Assembly: GCA_900538355.1 (NCBI GenBank)
Contig: UPXS01000028.1
Coordinates: 1 to 22,131, forward strand
Length of the DNA: 22,131 bases
Origin: an uncultured Veillonella sp.
GTDB lineage: Bacteria > Bacillota > Negativicutes > Veillonellales > Veillonellaceae
Direction: 5' to 3'
The notes under the pieces are model-generated. The model saw only the letters and a list, made by a program, of their open reading frames with translations. It ran no database searches and had not been told where the DNA came from. The translations under genes were made by a program, and so were the position numbers. Shown here piece by piece: positions 6,235-14,044 of the stretch (the stretch's first letter is position 1; each line of letters opens with the position of its first letter).

Positions 6235-7851
6235 TTATTGAATTTTATAAATGCTAGCCGATTTAGTTTTTCCAACTTCTGTTGCTATGTTATTGGTTGG
6301 TGAATTAGCAAATTCTTTACTATATTTATTTGGCACAATGATGATAGCACCTTTTTCATTAGATACCCTTGTATCAAACTCTTCTACTGTTATAGTGGGC
6401 ATCAATGTTTTGCCTGCTGTCCATACAGGATTATCTGTAGTATGTACAAATACTTGAGTTGGTGTATCTTTTGTATAATATACAATCGATGTATAGTAGG
6501 TACCATATATATATGTGTGTTGAGCACTTGACTTAATATATGGCTTGAATTGAAGCCCCGATTGATCAGATAAAATAGGTATTACAGTTATTGTGATTGC
6601 CGTATATAAAATAGTTAAAGGTGTGGCTAAATAGATAGATAATGGTAAGTTGCTATGTCTGTACCGTTTTACTACTAGTGCAAATAGTACTAGTAATACG
6701 AATGCACTAATTAATGGTATAGGATTTAATTCTGGTGTTGCGATGCTGGCTACTAGGAATAAGATTGTATATATGCCTAATGGAATCGTCACAATATATT
6801 TAAAACTAGTACTCTTGTTATGGAAGCTAGCTGTGATAGCTTCAGCACCCCAGATAAGACATGGGATTATAGCTGGTAATGTATAGGTTATATACTTTGT
6901 GGCCACTAGTGAATAGAATAATACAATTACTACAAACCAGATAGCGCCGAGAAGATAAAAATTATTTTTCCAGGTAATGTTTTTGAGTCGGTAAATAACG
7001 GCTGGTGTCCATGGTAATAGAGCAAGAGGGACAATGATTAGGTAATAATACCAAACATTGAATTTTGGGTGCTCAGATACAAGTGCTCGCTCCATGTTGT
7101 GAAGCCCTAGGAAACCAGATATGAATTCTTGACCGTGAATCAAGTACATAGCGATGTACCATGGACTGGCAAGAACTATAAATAGTAGAATTCCCAAAGG
7201 ATTAAATAATAATGTAATATCCTTAGCAAGTGAGTAATCATCCTTATCTTTTTGGGTGAACCATCGTGCAGCAATGAATAGTAATAGTATTAATCCAGGC
7301 AGAACAATACCAACAGGCCCTTTAGTTACGACCGCTAAGGCTGCTGCCGCATAGGCTTTTACCATGGAATGTTTATCGTTCTTGGTGAAAGCTAGATAAG
7401 AATAGCCGAAGATGGCTAGTGAAAAGAAGAAGAGGAAGCCATCTGTTATGACTGCGTGTGAAATGTACCAGAACTGTAAGGCACCAAATAAAAGTATGGC
7501 GCTTGTTACTGCTATATGCGTGGACTCTTTAATGCGATACACAAGATGGTACATAAGCGCTACACTGCCACTGGCAATGAGTGTATTCGGTATACGCGAT
7601 GTAAAGTCAGATATGCCAAATAGTTTATAGCTTATCATGAGTGCCCAATAGGTGAGGGGCGGTTTATCATACCAGACTTGGTCATATATCATGGGTGATA
7701 TCCATGAGTTATGTTTTAGCATTGTAATAGCAGATAATACATAGTTGGATTCAACCGGATCGGTTATGGGTAGATAGGCGTTATAGAAACCGTAACTTAG
7801 TACGGTTAATAAAAATAGCGCACCTATGCGCAGCATGTGATTGTTAATCAT
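6235..7851 (-). CDS. ArnT/PMT-like membrane glycosyltransferase (GT-C fold)
   Basis: The 538-residue polytopic protein resembles the ArnT (4-amino-4-deoxy-L-arabinose transferase)/PMT_2 family, which moves a sugar from a polyprenyl-phosphate carrier to lipid A, a glycan or a protein on the outer face of the inner membrane. Support: an N-terminal helix (about 7-26), the acidic motif TDPVESNY (about 30-37, Asp31 and Glu34) where the family has its catalytic loop, YDKPPLTYW (61-69), and about ten further hydrophobic segments to about residue 430, followed by a short extracytoplasmic C-terminal part. AGGAG lies 5 bases before the ATG. It is the only minus-strand gene and shares an upstream region with aspA. 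Donor and acceptor cannot be told. Codon use is weakly biased, unlike the highly expressed neighbours. Confidence 0.82.
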   Translation of the reverse strand: MINNHMLRIGALFLLTVLSYGFYNAYLPITDPVESNYVLSAITMLKHNSWISPMIYDQVWYDKPPLTYWALMISYKLFGISDFTSRIPNTLIASGSVALMYHLVYRIKESTHIAVTSAILLFGALQFWYISHAVITDGFLFFFSLAIFGYSYLAFTKNDKHSMVKAYAAAALAVVTKGPVGIVLPGLILLLFIAARWFTQKDKDDYSLAKDITLLFNPLGILLFIVLASPWYIAMYLIHGQEFISGFLGLHNMERALVSEHPKFNVWYYYLIIVPLALLPWTPAVIYRLKNITWKNNFYLLGAIWFVVIVLFYSLVATKYITYTLPAIIPCLIWGAEAITASFHNKSTSFKYIVTIPLGIYTILFLVASIATPELNPIPLISAFVLLVLFALVVKRYRHSNLPLSIYLATPLTILYTAITITVIPILSDQSGLQFKPYIKSSAQHTYIYGTYYTSIVYYTKDTPTQVFVHTTDNPVWTAGKTLMPTITVEEFDTRVSNEKGAIIIVPNKYSKEFANSPTNNIATEVGKTKSASIYKIQ

Positions 7852-7885
7852 AGTTACTCCTTACTTACATAGTCTATATTATTGT

Positions 7886-7913
7886 ACTATAGGGCGTGTA
7901 ATAATTAAACCAA
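7886..7913 (-). promoter_or_regulatory. Candidate promoter of the glycosyltransferase gene
   Basis: On the minus strand, TTGGTT (7913-7908) is followed at 16 bp by TATAGT (7891-7886), about 35 bases before the start codon. Both boxes are near consensus. Confidence 0.5.
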
Positions 7914-7976
7914 TGAAAGATAAAGCTTTTAGCAATATGGAAATAGTTACAAAAAAATTATTTATGAAATAATATA

Positions 7977-8044
7977 TTGTATAGAATATTGTTTGTACAG
8001 AATACATGAAATGACTTTTATGTATACAAAATACATGCTATAAT
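7977..8044 (+). promoter_or_regulatory. aspA promoter with operator-like repeats
   Basis: TGC TATAAT (8036-8044) is a perfect extended -10 with no good -35. Three related sequences lie over and upstream of it: TTGTATAGAATATTG (7977-7991), TTGTACAGAATACATG (7993-8008) and ATGTATACAAAATACATG (8020-8037). The last contains the inverted repeat ATGTAT-N5-ATACAT and reaches the -10 itself. This arrangement suits a repressor, or a repressor/activator pair. The regulator is unknown. Confidence 0.6.
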
Positions 8045-8075
8045 GAGCGCGTAAGATAAAACCGTTTCATTGAAA

Positions 8076-8098
8076 TACTATTTTGTATAAAAATAGTA
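8076..8098 (+). other. AT-rich hairpin in the aspA 5' untranslated region
   Basis: TACTATTTT (8076-8084) and AAAATAGTA (8090-8098) form a 9-bp stem with a 5-nt loop, ending 3 bases before the AGAGGA ribosome binding site. It could affect mRNA stability or ribosome access. Alternatively it is a fourth AT-rich operator-like site, since it contains TTGTATAAAAATAG. Confidence 0.4.
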
Positions 8099-8113
8099 GA
8101 AAGAGGATTTATT

Positions 8114-9529
8114 ATGAGAAAAGAACATGATTTCTTAGGTGAATTAGAAGTAGCTGATGAATTATATTACGGTGTACAAACAATTCGTGCATTAGAAAAC
8201 TTCCATATTACAGGAAAACACTTGGACCAAGATTTTATCAAAGCATTGGCAATGGTTAAAAAAGCATCTGCTTTAGCGAATATGAAAACTGGTCGCTTAA
8301 ATGTATCTATTGGTAAAGCTATTGTACAAGCTGCAGACGAAGTAATTGAAGGTCAATTTGCTGACCAATTCCCTGTTGATCCAATTCAAGGTGGTGCAGG
8401 TACTTCTGTAAACATGAATATGAACGAAGTATTGGCTAACCGTGCTTGTGAAATTTTGGGTCATCCAAAAGGAAGCTATGATATTGTAAGCCCTAACAAC
8501 CATTGTAATATGGCACAATCTACAAATGATGCTTTCCCAACAGCAATCAAGGTATGTGCGATTTTGAAATCTAAACCTTTACTTGAAGCATTGCAACGCC
8601 TTGTTGATGAACTTGAGAAAAAGGCTGATGAATATAGCGAAATCTTGAAGATGGGTCGTACTCATTTACAAGATGCGGTGCCAATTACATTAGGTCAAGA
8701 AATGGGTGCTTATGCATCTGGTGTTCGCCGAGGTATTAAACGTATTAAATCTGCCGTTGAAGGTGCACATGTAATTAACATGGGTGCTACTGCAGTTGGT
8801 ACAGGCCTTAATGCGGAACCTAATTATATTCATGATGTAGCATATGAACTTAGTGAAGTAGTAGGCGAACCATTCTACACTGCGGAAAACTTAATTGATG
8901 CTACCAACAATACAGATATCTTTGCAGATATCTCCAGCGGTTTGAAAGTTACGGCTCTTGTATTGATTAAAATGGCTAATGACTTCCGTTTGATGGCATC
9001 TGGTCCTCGTTGTGGTATTGGGGAATTAAAATTGCCTGCTCGCCAACCTGGTTCTTCCATCATGCCAGGCAAGGTTAACCCTGTTATCGCCGAAGTATTG
9101 AATCAAGTATGTTACCAAGTTATCGGTAATGACTTAACCATCACATTGGCTGTAGAAAATGGTCAATTCGAATTGAACGTAATGGAACCTGTATTGGCTT
9201 ACAATTTGTTCAATAATCTTTGCTATCTCAAAAACGGTGTAAATACATTCGTTGATAAATTACTCGTGGATCTTGAAGTAGATCGTGAACAATGCGAATA
9301 CTGGTTGAATCGTTCCGTTGGTATCGTAACAGCATTGTTGCCACATCTTGGCTATGAAACAGCATCTTCTCTTGCGAAAGAAGCGTATACTACTGGTCGT
9401 GCTATCCGTGATATCATCTTGGAAAAAGGTTTATTGACTGAAGATGAAATCAATCATATCCTTTCTCCTAAAGAAATGACTCGCCCTGGTATTGCTGGTG
9501 CTAATCTTTTAAAACAAAAAGGCAACTAA
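8114..9529 (+). CDS. aspA: Aspartate ammonia-lyase (aspartase)
   Basis: The 471-residue cytoplasmic enzyme deaminates L-aspartate to fumarate and ammonia, feeding the reductive arm to succinate. It has the full fumarase/aspartase layout: YYGVQTIRALENF (18-30), GTSVNMNMNEV (96-106), QSTNDAFPT (135-143), GRTHLQDAVP (181-190), and the flexible-loop signature GSSIMPGKVNP (313-323) carrying the catalytic serine. YGVQTIRALENF and the GQFELNVMEPV segment favour aspartase over class II fumarase. AGAGGA lies 6 bases before the ATG. It is a single-gene unit with its own promoter and terminator, and it is an unusual neighbour for rpoB. Confidence 0.9.
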   Translation: MRKEHDFLGELEVADELYYGVQTIRALENFHITGKHLDQDFIKALAMVKKASALANMKTGRLNVSIGKAIVQAADEVIEGQFADQFPVDPIQGGAGTSVNMNMNEVLANRACEILGHPKGSYDIVSPNNHCNMAQSTNDAFPTAIKVCAILKSKPLLEALQRLVDELEKKADEYSEILKMGRTHLQDAVPITLGQEMGAYASGVRRGIKRIKSAVEGAHVINMGATAVGTGLNAEPNYIHDVAYELSEVVGEPFYTAENLIDATNNTDIFADISSGLKVTALVLIKMANDFRLMASGPRCGIGELKLPARQPGSSIMPGKVNPVIAEVLNQVCYQVIGNDLTITLAVENGQFELNVMEPVLAYNLFNNLCYLKNGVNTFVDKLLVDLEVDREQCEYWLNRSVGIVTALLPHLGYETASSLAKEAYTTGRAIRDIILEKGLLTEDEINHILSPKEMTRPGIAGANLLKQKGN

Positions 9530-9570
9530 CATAGTCAGTTGTTTTAATACATGAATAAAGCATGAAAATG

Positions 9571-9606
9571 AAAGACTGTCAACCCTTTTGGTTGACAGTC
9601 TTTTTT
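9571..9606 (+). terminator. Rho-independent terminator of aspA
   Basis: A perfect 14-bp stem (9571-9584 with 9590-9603) with a 5-nt loop runs into a T tract. Its 3' arm contains the -35 box of the next promoter. Confidence 0.93.
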
Positions 9607-9620
9607 AATACTGATAGAAT
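9592..9620 (+). promoter_or_regulatory. rpoBC promoter, -35 inside the aspA terminator
   Basis: TTGACA (9592-9597) and TAGAAT (9615-9620) are exactly 17 bp apart, with TGA just before the -10 giving an extended -10. Transcription should begin near 9627. The -35 box lies in the 3' arm of the aspA terminator. Confidence 0.78.
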
Positions 9621-9626
9621 TATATA

Positions 9627-9860
9627 TTGCAAAAGTAGCGTTTCCTGCTTTTGGATATAAAAACTATAACTTGAATAGTGATGAGGTTTTCTTCCAAGGT
9701 TGTGCTTGGTTAATGGAAAGCAAGGTTATTTTTAAAAATGAAATGGGCCTTGCTTTATTTGACGTTATCCGAGCAGGAAAACTGAGACCTGTAAGATGTC
9801 TTTTCCGTGCCGTTATAGAAAATGGTAGACCAGTGTGTTTTGATAGGGGTGAAAGCAAAT
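9627..9860 (+). promoter_or_regulatory. Long structured leader of the rpoBC transcript
   Basis: About 235 nt lie between the predicted start and the rpoB ATG. Several hairpins are visible: CAAAAGTAG/CTGCTTTTG (9630-9653, one wobble), CCAAG/CTTGG (9694-9709), a 9-bp stem AAAGCAAGG/CCTTGCTTT (9717-9725 with 9748-9756), and GGAAAA/TTTTCC with inner GAC/GTC (9776-9806). The CAAGG at 9695-9699 could compete for the CCTTG of the third stem. A control function is inferred. No convincing small ORF is present. Confidence 0.5.
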
Positions 9861-12800
9861 ATGTTCAAACCTGAACAGGTAGGCAAACGAACTCGTTATA
9901 CGTACGCAAAAATTAACGAAGTTATCAAGATGCCGCATTTATTGGACATTCAGCGTAAATCGTATGAGTGGTTCTTGGAGAGTGGTTTACAAAATATTTT
10001 CAACGATATTTCTCCGATTAAAGACAATTCAGGTAATCTAGTACTTTCTTTCGAAGGTTTCAGCTTAGGTGAACCTAAGTATGATATTAATGAATGTAAA
10101 AACCGTGATGCTACTTACGCAGCACCACTTCGTGTAAATATTCGCTTGGTAAATAATGATCCAGAAAATATGGATATTAAAGAACAAGAGGTATTCATGG
10201 GCGATTTCCCATTGATGACTGACACAGGTACTTTCATCATCAATGGTGCAGAACGTGTAATCGTATCCCAATTGGTACGTTCTCCAGGCGTTTACTACAA
10301 TAAAGAAATCGATACAATGGGTAACCGTTTGTACGATTCCACAGTTATTCCTAACCGTGGCGCATGGATTGAGCTTGAAACTGATGCAAGCGAAGTTGTT
10401 GCTGTTCGTATTGACCGTAACCGTAAATTACCAGCTACTGTATTGGTACGTGCATTAGGTTGGGATACTAATGAAAGCATCCTTGACCTCTTCTGGAATG
10501 GTAAAACTGATGAAGATGGTTTGCCAGTTTATGATGAACGCATCGTTCGTACATTAGAAAAAGATACAACTCAATCTGCTGATGAAGCATTGGTTGAAAT
10601 CTATAAAAAATTACGCCCAGGCGAGCCTCCTACTGTAGAGTCTGCTCGTAACTTGTTTGATAACTTGTTCTTCGATGCACGCCGTTATGACTTAGCGCGC
10701 GTTGGTCGTTATAAATTGAACAAAAAACTTGGCTGGCGTCAACGTATGTTGGGTCAAACATTGGCTCAACCAATCGTAGATCCAGAAACTGGCGAAATCA
10801 TTCTTGATGCAGGTGTACAAGTTGGAGAAGAACAACTTGATATCGTTGCTAATAGCCATGTATTCGATGGTGAAGGCTTCGCTGAGTTCTACATCGTAAA
10901 TAACGATGGTGTAGAATCCAAAGTTATCTGTAATAACTGCAACTTGCCATACGATCACCGTACAGTAACACGTGAAGATATGATCGCTAACATCTCTTAC
11001 TTGCTCAACCTTATGGATGGCGCAGGTCATACAGATGATATCGACCACTTGGGTAACCGTCGTCTTCGTTGTGTAGGTGAATTGTTGCAAAACCAATTCC
11101 GTATTGGTTTAACTCGTATGGAACGTGTTGTTCGTGAACGTATGACAATTCAAGAAATCGAATCTATTACGCCTCAAGCGCTGATTAACATTCGCCCTGT
11201 AGTGGCAGCAATCAAAGAATTCTTTGGTTCTTCCCAATTGTCCCAGTTCATGGACCAAACAAACCCATTAGCGGAATTGACTCACAAACGTCGTCTTTCT
11301 GCCCTTGGCCCTGGCGGTTTATCTCGTGAGCGTGCAGGCTTCGAAGTTCGTGACGTGCATCACTCTCACTATGGCCGTATGTGTCCAATTGAAACTCCAG
11401 AAGGTCCAAACATCGGTTTGATCAACTCCTTGTCTAACTATGCGAAAGTAAATGAATTCGGTTTCATTGAGGCTCCATACCGTAAAGTAGAAAAAATCTA
11501 TGGTACAGGCGCCGATGCAGACAAAGTTGTAAAAGTTCGTGTCACTGATTCCGTTGTATATATGACAGCAGATGAAGAAGAAGGCATGACAATTGCCCAA
11601 GCGAACTCCCCAATCGATGGTGAAGGTTACTTTACTAATGAACACGTAGCTTGTCGTCGTGGTCATGACGTATTGGAAGTTACACCTGATAAGGTAGACT
11701 ACATGGACGTTAGTCCAAAAGAAGTTGTATCCATCGGTACAGCTATGATTCCATTCCTTGAAAATGACGATGCTAACCGTGCCTTGATGGGGGCGAACAT
11801 GCAACGTCAAGCGGTACCACTCTTGCGCGCTCAAGCTCCACTTGTTGGTACAGGTATGGAATATACAGCAGCTACTGACTCCGGCGTTTGCGTACTTGCT
11901 CGCGAAGCTGGTAAAGTTGTACGTTGCTGGGGTAATGAAATCCACGTTCTTCGCGATAGCGATGGTCGTGTTGATACATATCGTTTGAATAAATTCCTTC
12001 GTTCTAACCAATCCACATGCTTTAACCAAAAACCAATCGTTAATCGTGGCGACCATGTTGTAAAAGGCCAAGTATTGGCTGATGGCCCTGCTACTGATGG
12101 CGGTGAATTAGCGTTAGGTTATAACGTTCTTGTAGCGTTCATGCCTTGGGAAGGTTATAACTACGAAGATGCGATCTTGCTTAGTGAAGAACTTTGCAAA
12201 GAAGATATCTATACATCCATTCATATTGAAGAGTACGAATGCGATGCGCGTGACACTAAATTAGGTGCCGAAGAAATCACTCGTGAATTACCTAATACTG
12301 GTGATGACACACTTAAAAACCTTGATGAAGATGGTATCATCTGTATTGGTGCAGAAGTACATCCTGGCGACATTCTCGTAGGTAAAGCTACACCAAAAGG
12401 TGAAACTGAATTAACTCCTGAAGAACGCTTATTACGCGCTATCTTTGGTGACAAAGAACGCGAAGTTCGCGATACATCTTTGCGCGTACCTCATGGCGAA
12501 TCTGGTAAAGTTGTAGACGTTAAAGTCTTCACTCGTGAAAACGGTGACGAATTACAACCAGGTGTAAATAAACTTGTTCGCGTATACATCGCTCAAAAAC
12601 GTAAGATTCACGAAGGCGATAAAATGGCGGGCCGTCATGGTAACAAAGGTGTCGTTTCTCGCGTTATGAGAAAAGAAGATATGCCATTCCTTCCTGATGG
12701 TACTCCAGTACAAATCGTATTGAACCCATTGGGCGTACCTTCTCGTATGAACATCGGTCAGGTTCTTGAAACTCACTTGGGTTGGGCTGTTCAAGGCTTA

Positions 12801-14015
12801 GGTATGAAAATCAAAGCTACAGACCTTCACATTCAAAACGTGTTGAAAGAAGCTCGTACTGATGCATCTTACTGGGAACAAATTGACGCTATTCGCGGCT
12901 TATATGCTGAAATTGAAGAATTAGAAGCAAAAGCTAAAGAAGATGTGACTGTTCCTCATTTCGATATCGATGAAAAAATCATCGACTTGAAATCTCAAAT
13001 TCTTGGTCATGTAGAATCTGCAGCGCAAAAGAAACTTGAAGCTCTTGGCGGCGAAGCTCGTTATCAAGAACTTAAAGCTATTGAAGCTAAATACAATGCA
13101 CTTCATGTAGAATTCTTCGATTCTGAAGAAGATGCTCCAGAAATGGATCCAGCTCTTGTAGAAGAATTAGAAGCTATTAATAAAGTTAAAACTACATTGA
13201 ACCATATTGAATCTGCTCGTGCTAAACGCGTTGAAATTCGTCATGAACTCGAAGGCCTTGGTTACGACTATGAAACATATGGCATGCCAAAACCAGATGT
13301 AGCAGGTATTCACATTGCTACACCTGTATTTGATGGCGCTCATGAAAAAGACGTATTTGAAACATTAGGCATTGCTGGTCGTTCCGATGATGGTAAAACA
13401 GTATTGTACGATGGTCGTACTGGTGAACCTATGGATAACCGTGTAACTGTTGGTTACGTATACATGCTTAAACTCCATCACTTGGTTGATGATAAAATCC
13501 ATGCTCGTTCCACAGGTCCGTACTCCCTTGTTACACAACAACCATTGGGCGGTAAAGCTCAATTCGGTGGTCAACGTTTCGGGGAAATGGAAGTTTGGGC
13601 TCTCGAAGCATATGGCGCAGCTTATACACTTCAAGAGCTATTAACTGTTAAGTCTGACGACGTTGTTGGTCGTGTGAAAGCATACGAAAAAATCGTTAAA
13701 GGCGAAAACATCCCTGAACCAGGTGTACCTGAGTCCTTCAAGGTATTGCTCAAAGAACTTCAAAGTATTGGTCTTGATGTAAAAATCTTGAATGAAGATC
13801 AAGAAGAAGTTGTTATGAAAGAACTTGATGACGAAGATGAAGTGGTAGAAACTGGCATTGAAGAAGTTATGGAAGGCAGTGCAGTAGAAACTGATGAAGT
13901 AACTGTTGTAGAGCCAGAAGTAGAGGAAGAAGCACCTGCTGATAACGGCGGTGAAGACGATATCCTTAGCCAATTGGCGTTCCCAATGGGCGATTCCTCT
14001 AACGATGAAGACTAA
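9861..14015 (+). CDS. rpoB: DNA-directed RNA polymerase subunit beta
   Basis: The product is 1384 residues, about 190 longer than the 1193 of B. subtilis. The ATG at 9861 follows AGGGGTG and starts at MFKPEQVGKRTRYTY. The frame is open back to 9822, but that part has no ribosome site. The rifampicin cluster (453-481) carries the sensitive-type residues Asp465, His475 and Ser480 (E. coli 516, 526, 531). GDKMAGRHGNKG (919-930) holds the active-site lysines Lys921 and Lys929. A Glu/Lys/Ala-rich, probably coiled-coil insertion of about 170 residues (about 975-1148) lies between ETHLGWA and GIHIATPVFDGA. The last 75 or so residues form a very acidic tail ending SSNDED. rpoC follows after 29 bp. 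Confidence 0.97.
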   Translation: MFKPEQVGKRTRYTYAKINEVIKMPHLLDIQRKSYEWFLESGLQNIFNDISPIKDNSGNLVLSFEGFSLGEPKYDINECKNRDATYAAPLRVNIRLVNNDPENMDIKEQEVFMGDFPLMTDTGTFIINGAERVIVSQLVRSPGVYYNKEIDTMGNRLYDSTVIPNRGAWIELETDASEVVAVRIDRNRKLPATVLVRALGWDTNESILDLFWNGKTDEDGLPVYDERIVRTLEKDTTQSADEALVEIYKKLRPGEPPTVESARNLFDNLFFDARRYDLARVGRYKLNKKLGWRQRMLGQTLAQPIVDPETGEIILDAGVQVGEEQLDIVANSHVFDGEGFAEFYIVNNDGVESKVICNNCNLPYDHRTVTREDMIANISYLLNLMDGAGHTDDIDHLGNRRLRCVGELLQNQFRIGLTRMERVVRERMTIQEIESITPQALINIRPVVAAIKEFFGSSQLSQFMDQTNPLAELTHKRRLSALGPGGLSRERAGFEVRDVHHSHYGRMCPIETPEGPNIGLINSLSNYAKVNEFGFIEAPYRKVEKIYGTGADADKVVKVRVTDSVVYMTADEEEGMTIAQANSPIDGEGYFTNEHVACRRGHDVLEVTPDKVDYMDVSPKEVVSIGTAMIPFLENDDANRALMGANMQRQAVPLLRAQAPLVGTGMEYTAATDSGVCVLAREAGKVVRCWGNEIHVLRDSDGRVDTYRLNKFLRSNQSTCFNQKPIVNRGDHVVKGQVLADGPATDGGELALGYNVLVAFMPWEGYNYEDAILLSEELCKEDIYTSIHIEEYECDARDTKLGAEEITRELPNTGDDTLKNLDEDGIICIGAEVHPGDILVGKATPKGETELTPEERLLRAIFGDKEREVRDTSLRVPHGESGKVVDVKVFTRENGDELQPGVNKLVRVYIAQKRKIHEGDKMAGRHGNKGVVSRVMRKEDMPFLPDGTPVQIVLNPLGVPSRMNIGQVLETHLGWAVQGLGMKIKATDLHIQNVLKEARTDASYWEQIDAIRGLYAEIEELEAKAKEDVTVPHFDIDEKIIDLKSQILGHVESAAQKKLEALGGEARYQELKAIEAKYNALHVEFFDSEEDAPEMDPALVEELEAINKVKTTLNHIESARAKRVEIRHELEGLGYDYETYGMPKPDVAGIHIATPVFDGAHEKDVFETLGIAGRSDDGKTVLYDGRTGEPMDNRVTVGYVYMLKLHHLVDDKIHARSTGPYSLVTQQPLGGKAQFGGQRFGEMEVWALEAYGAAYTLQELLTVKSDDVVGRVKAYEKIVKGENIPEPGVPESFKVLLKELQSIGLDVKILNEDQEEVVMKELDDEDEVVETGIEEVMEGSAVETDEVTVVEPEVEEEAPADNGGEDDILSQLAFPMGDSSNDED

Positions 14016-14044
14016 AACTATCTATAAGGAAGGGAGCGATAGTA

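Noticed and set aside
6235..9529. Glycosyltransferase and aspA as a mobile island
   Set aside because: No transposase, integrase, terminal repeats or target duplications are visible, and aspA codon use resembles the neighbours. An ordinary rearrangement is more likely.
9671..9874. Possible 67-codon ORF in the rpoB leader
   Set aside because: It has a TTG start, no ribosome site and no recognisable protein features, and it overlaps the rpoB start out of frame and the leader hairpins.
11217..11304. Possible rifampicin-resistance change in rpoB
   Set aside because: Asp465, His475 and Ser480 and the residues around them are the sensitive-type residues.
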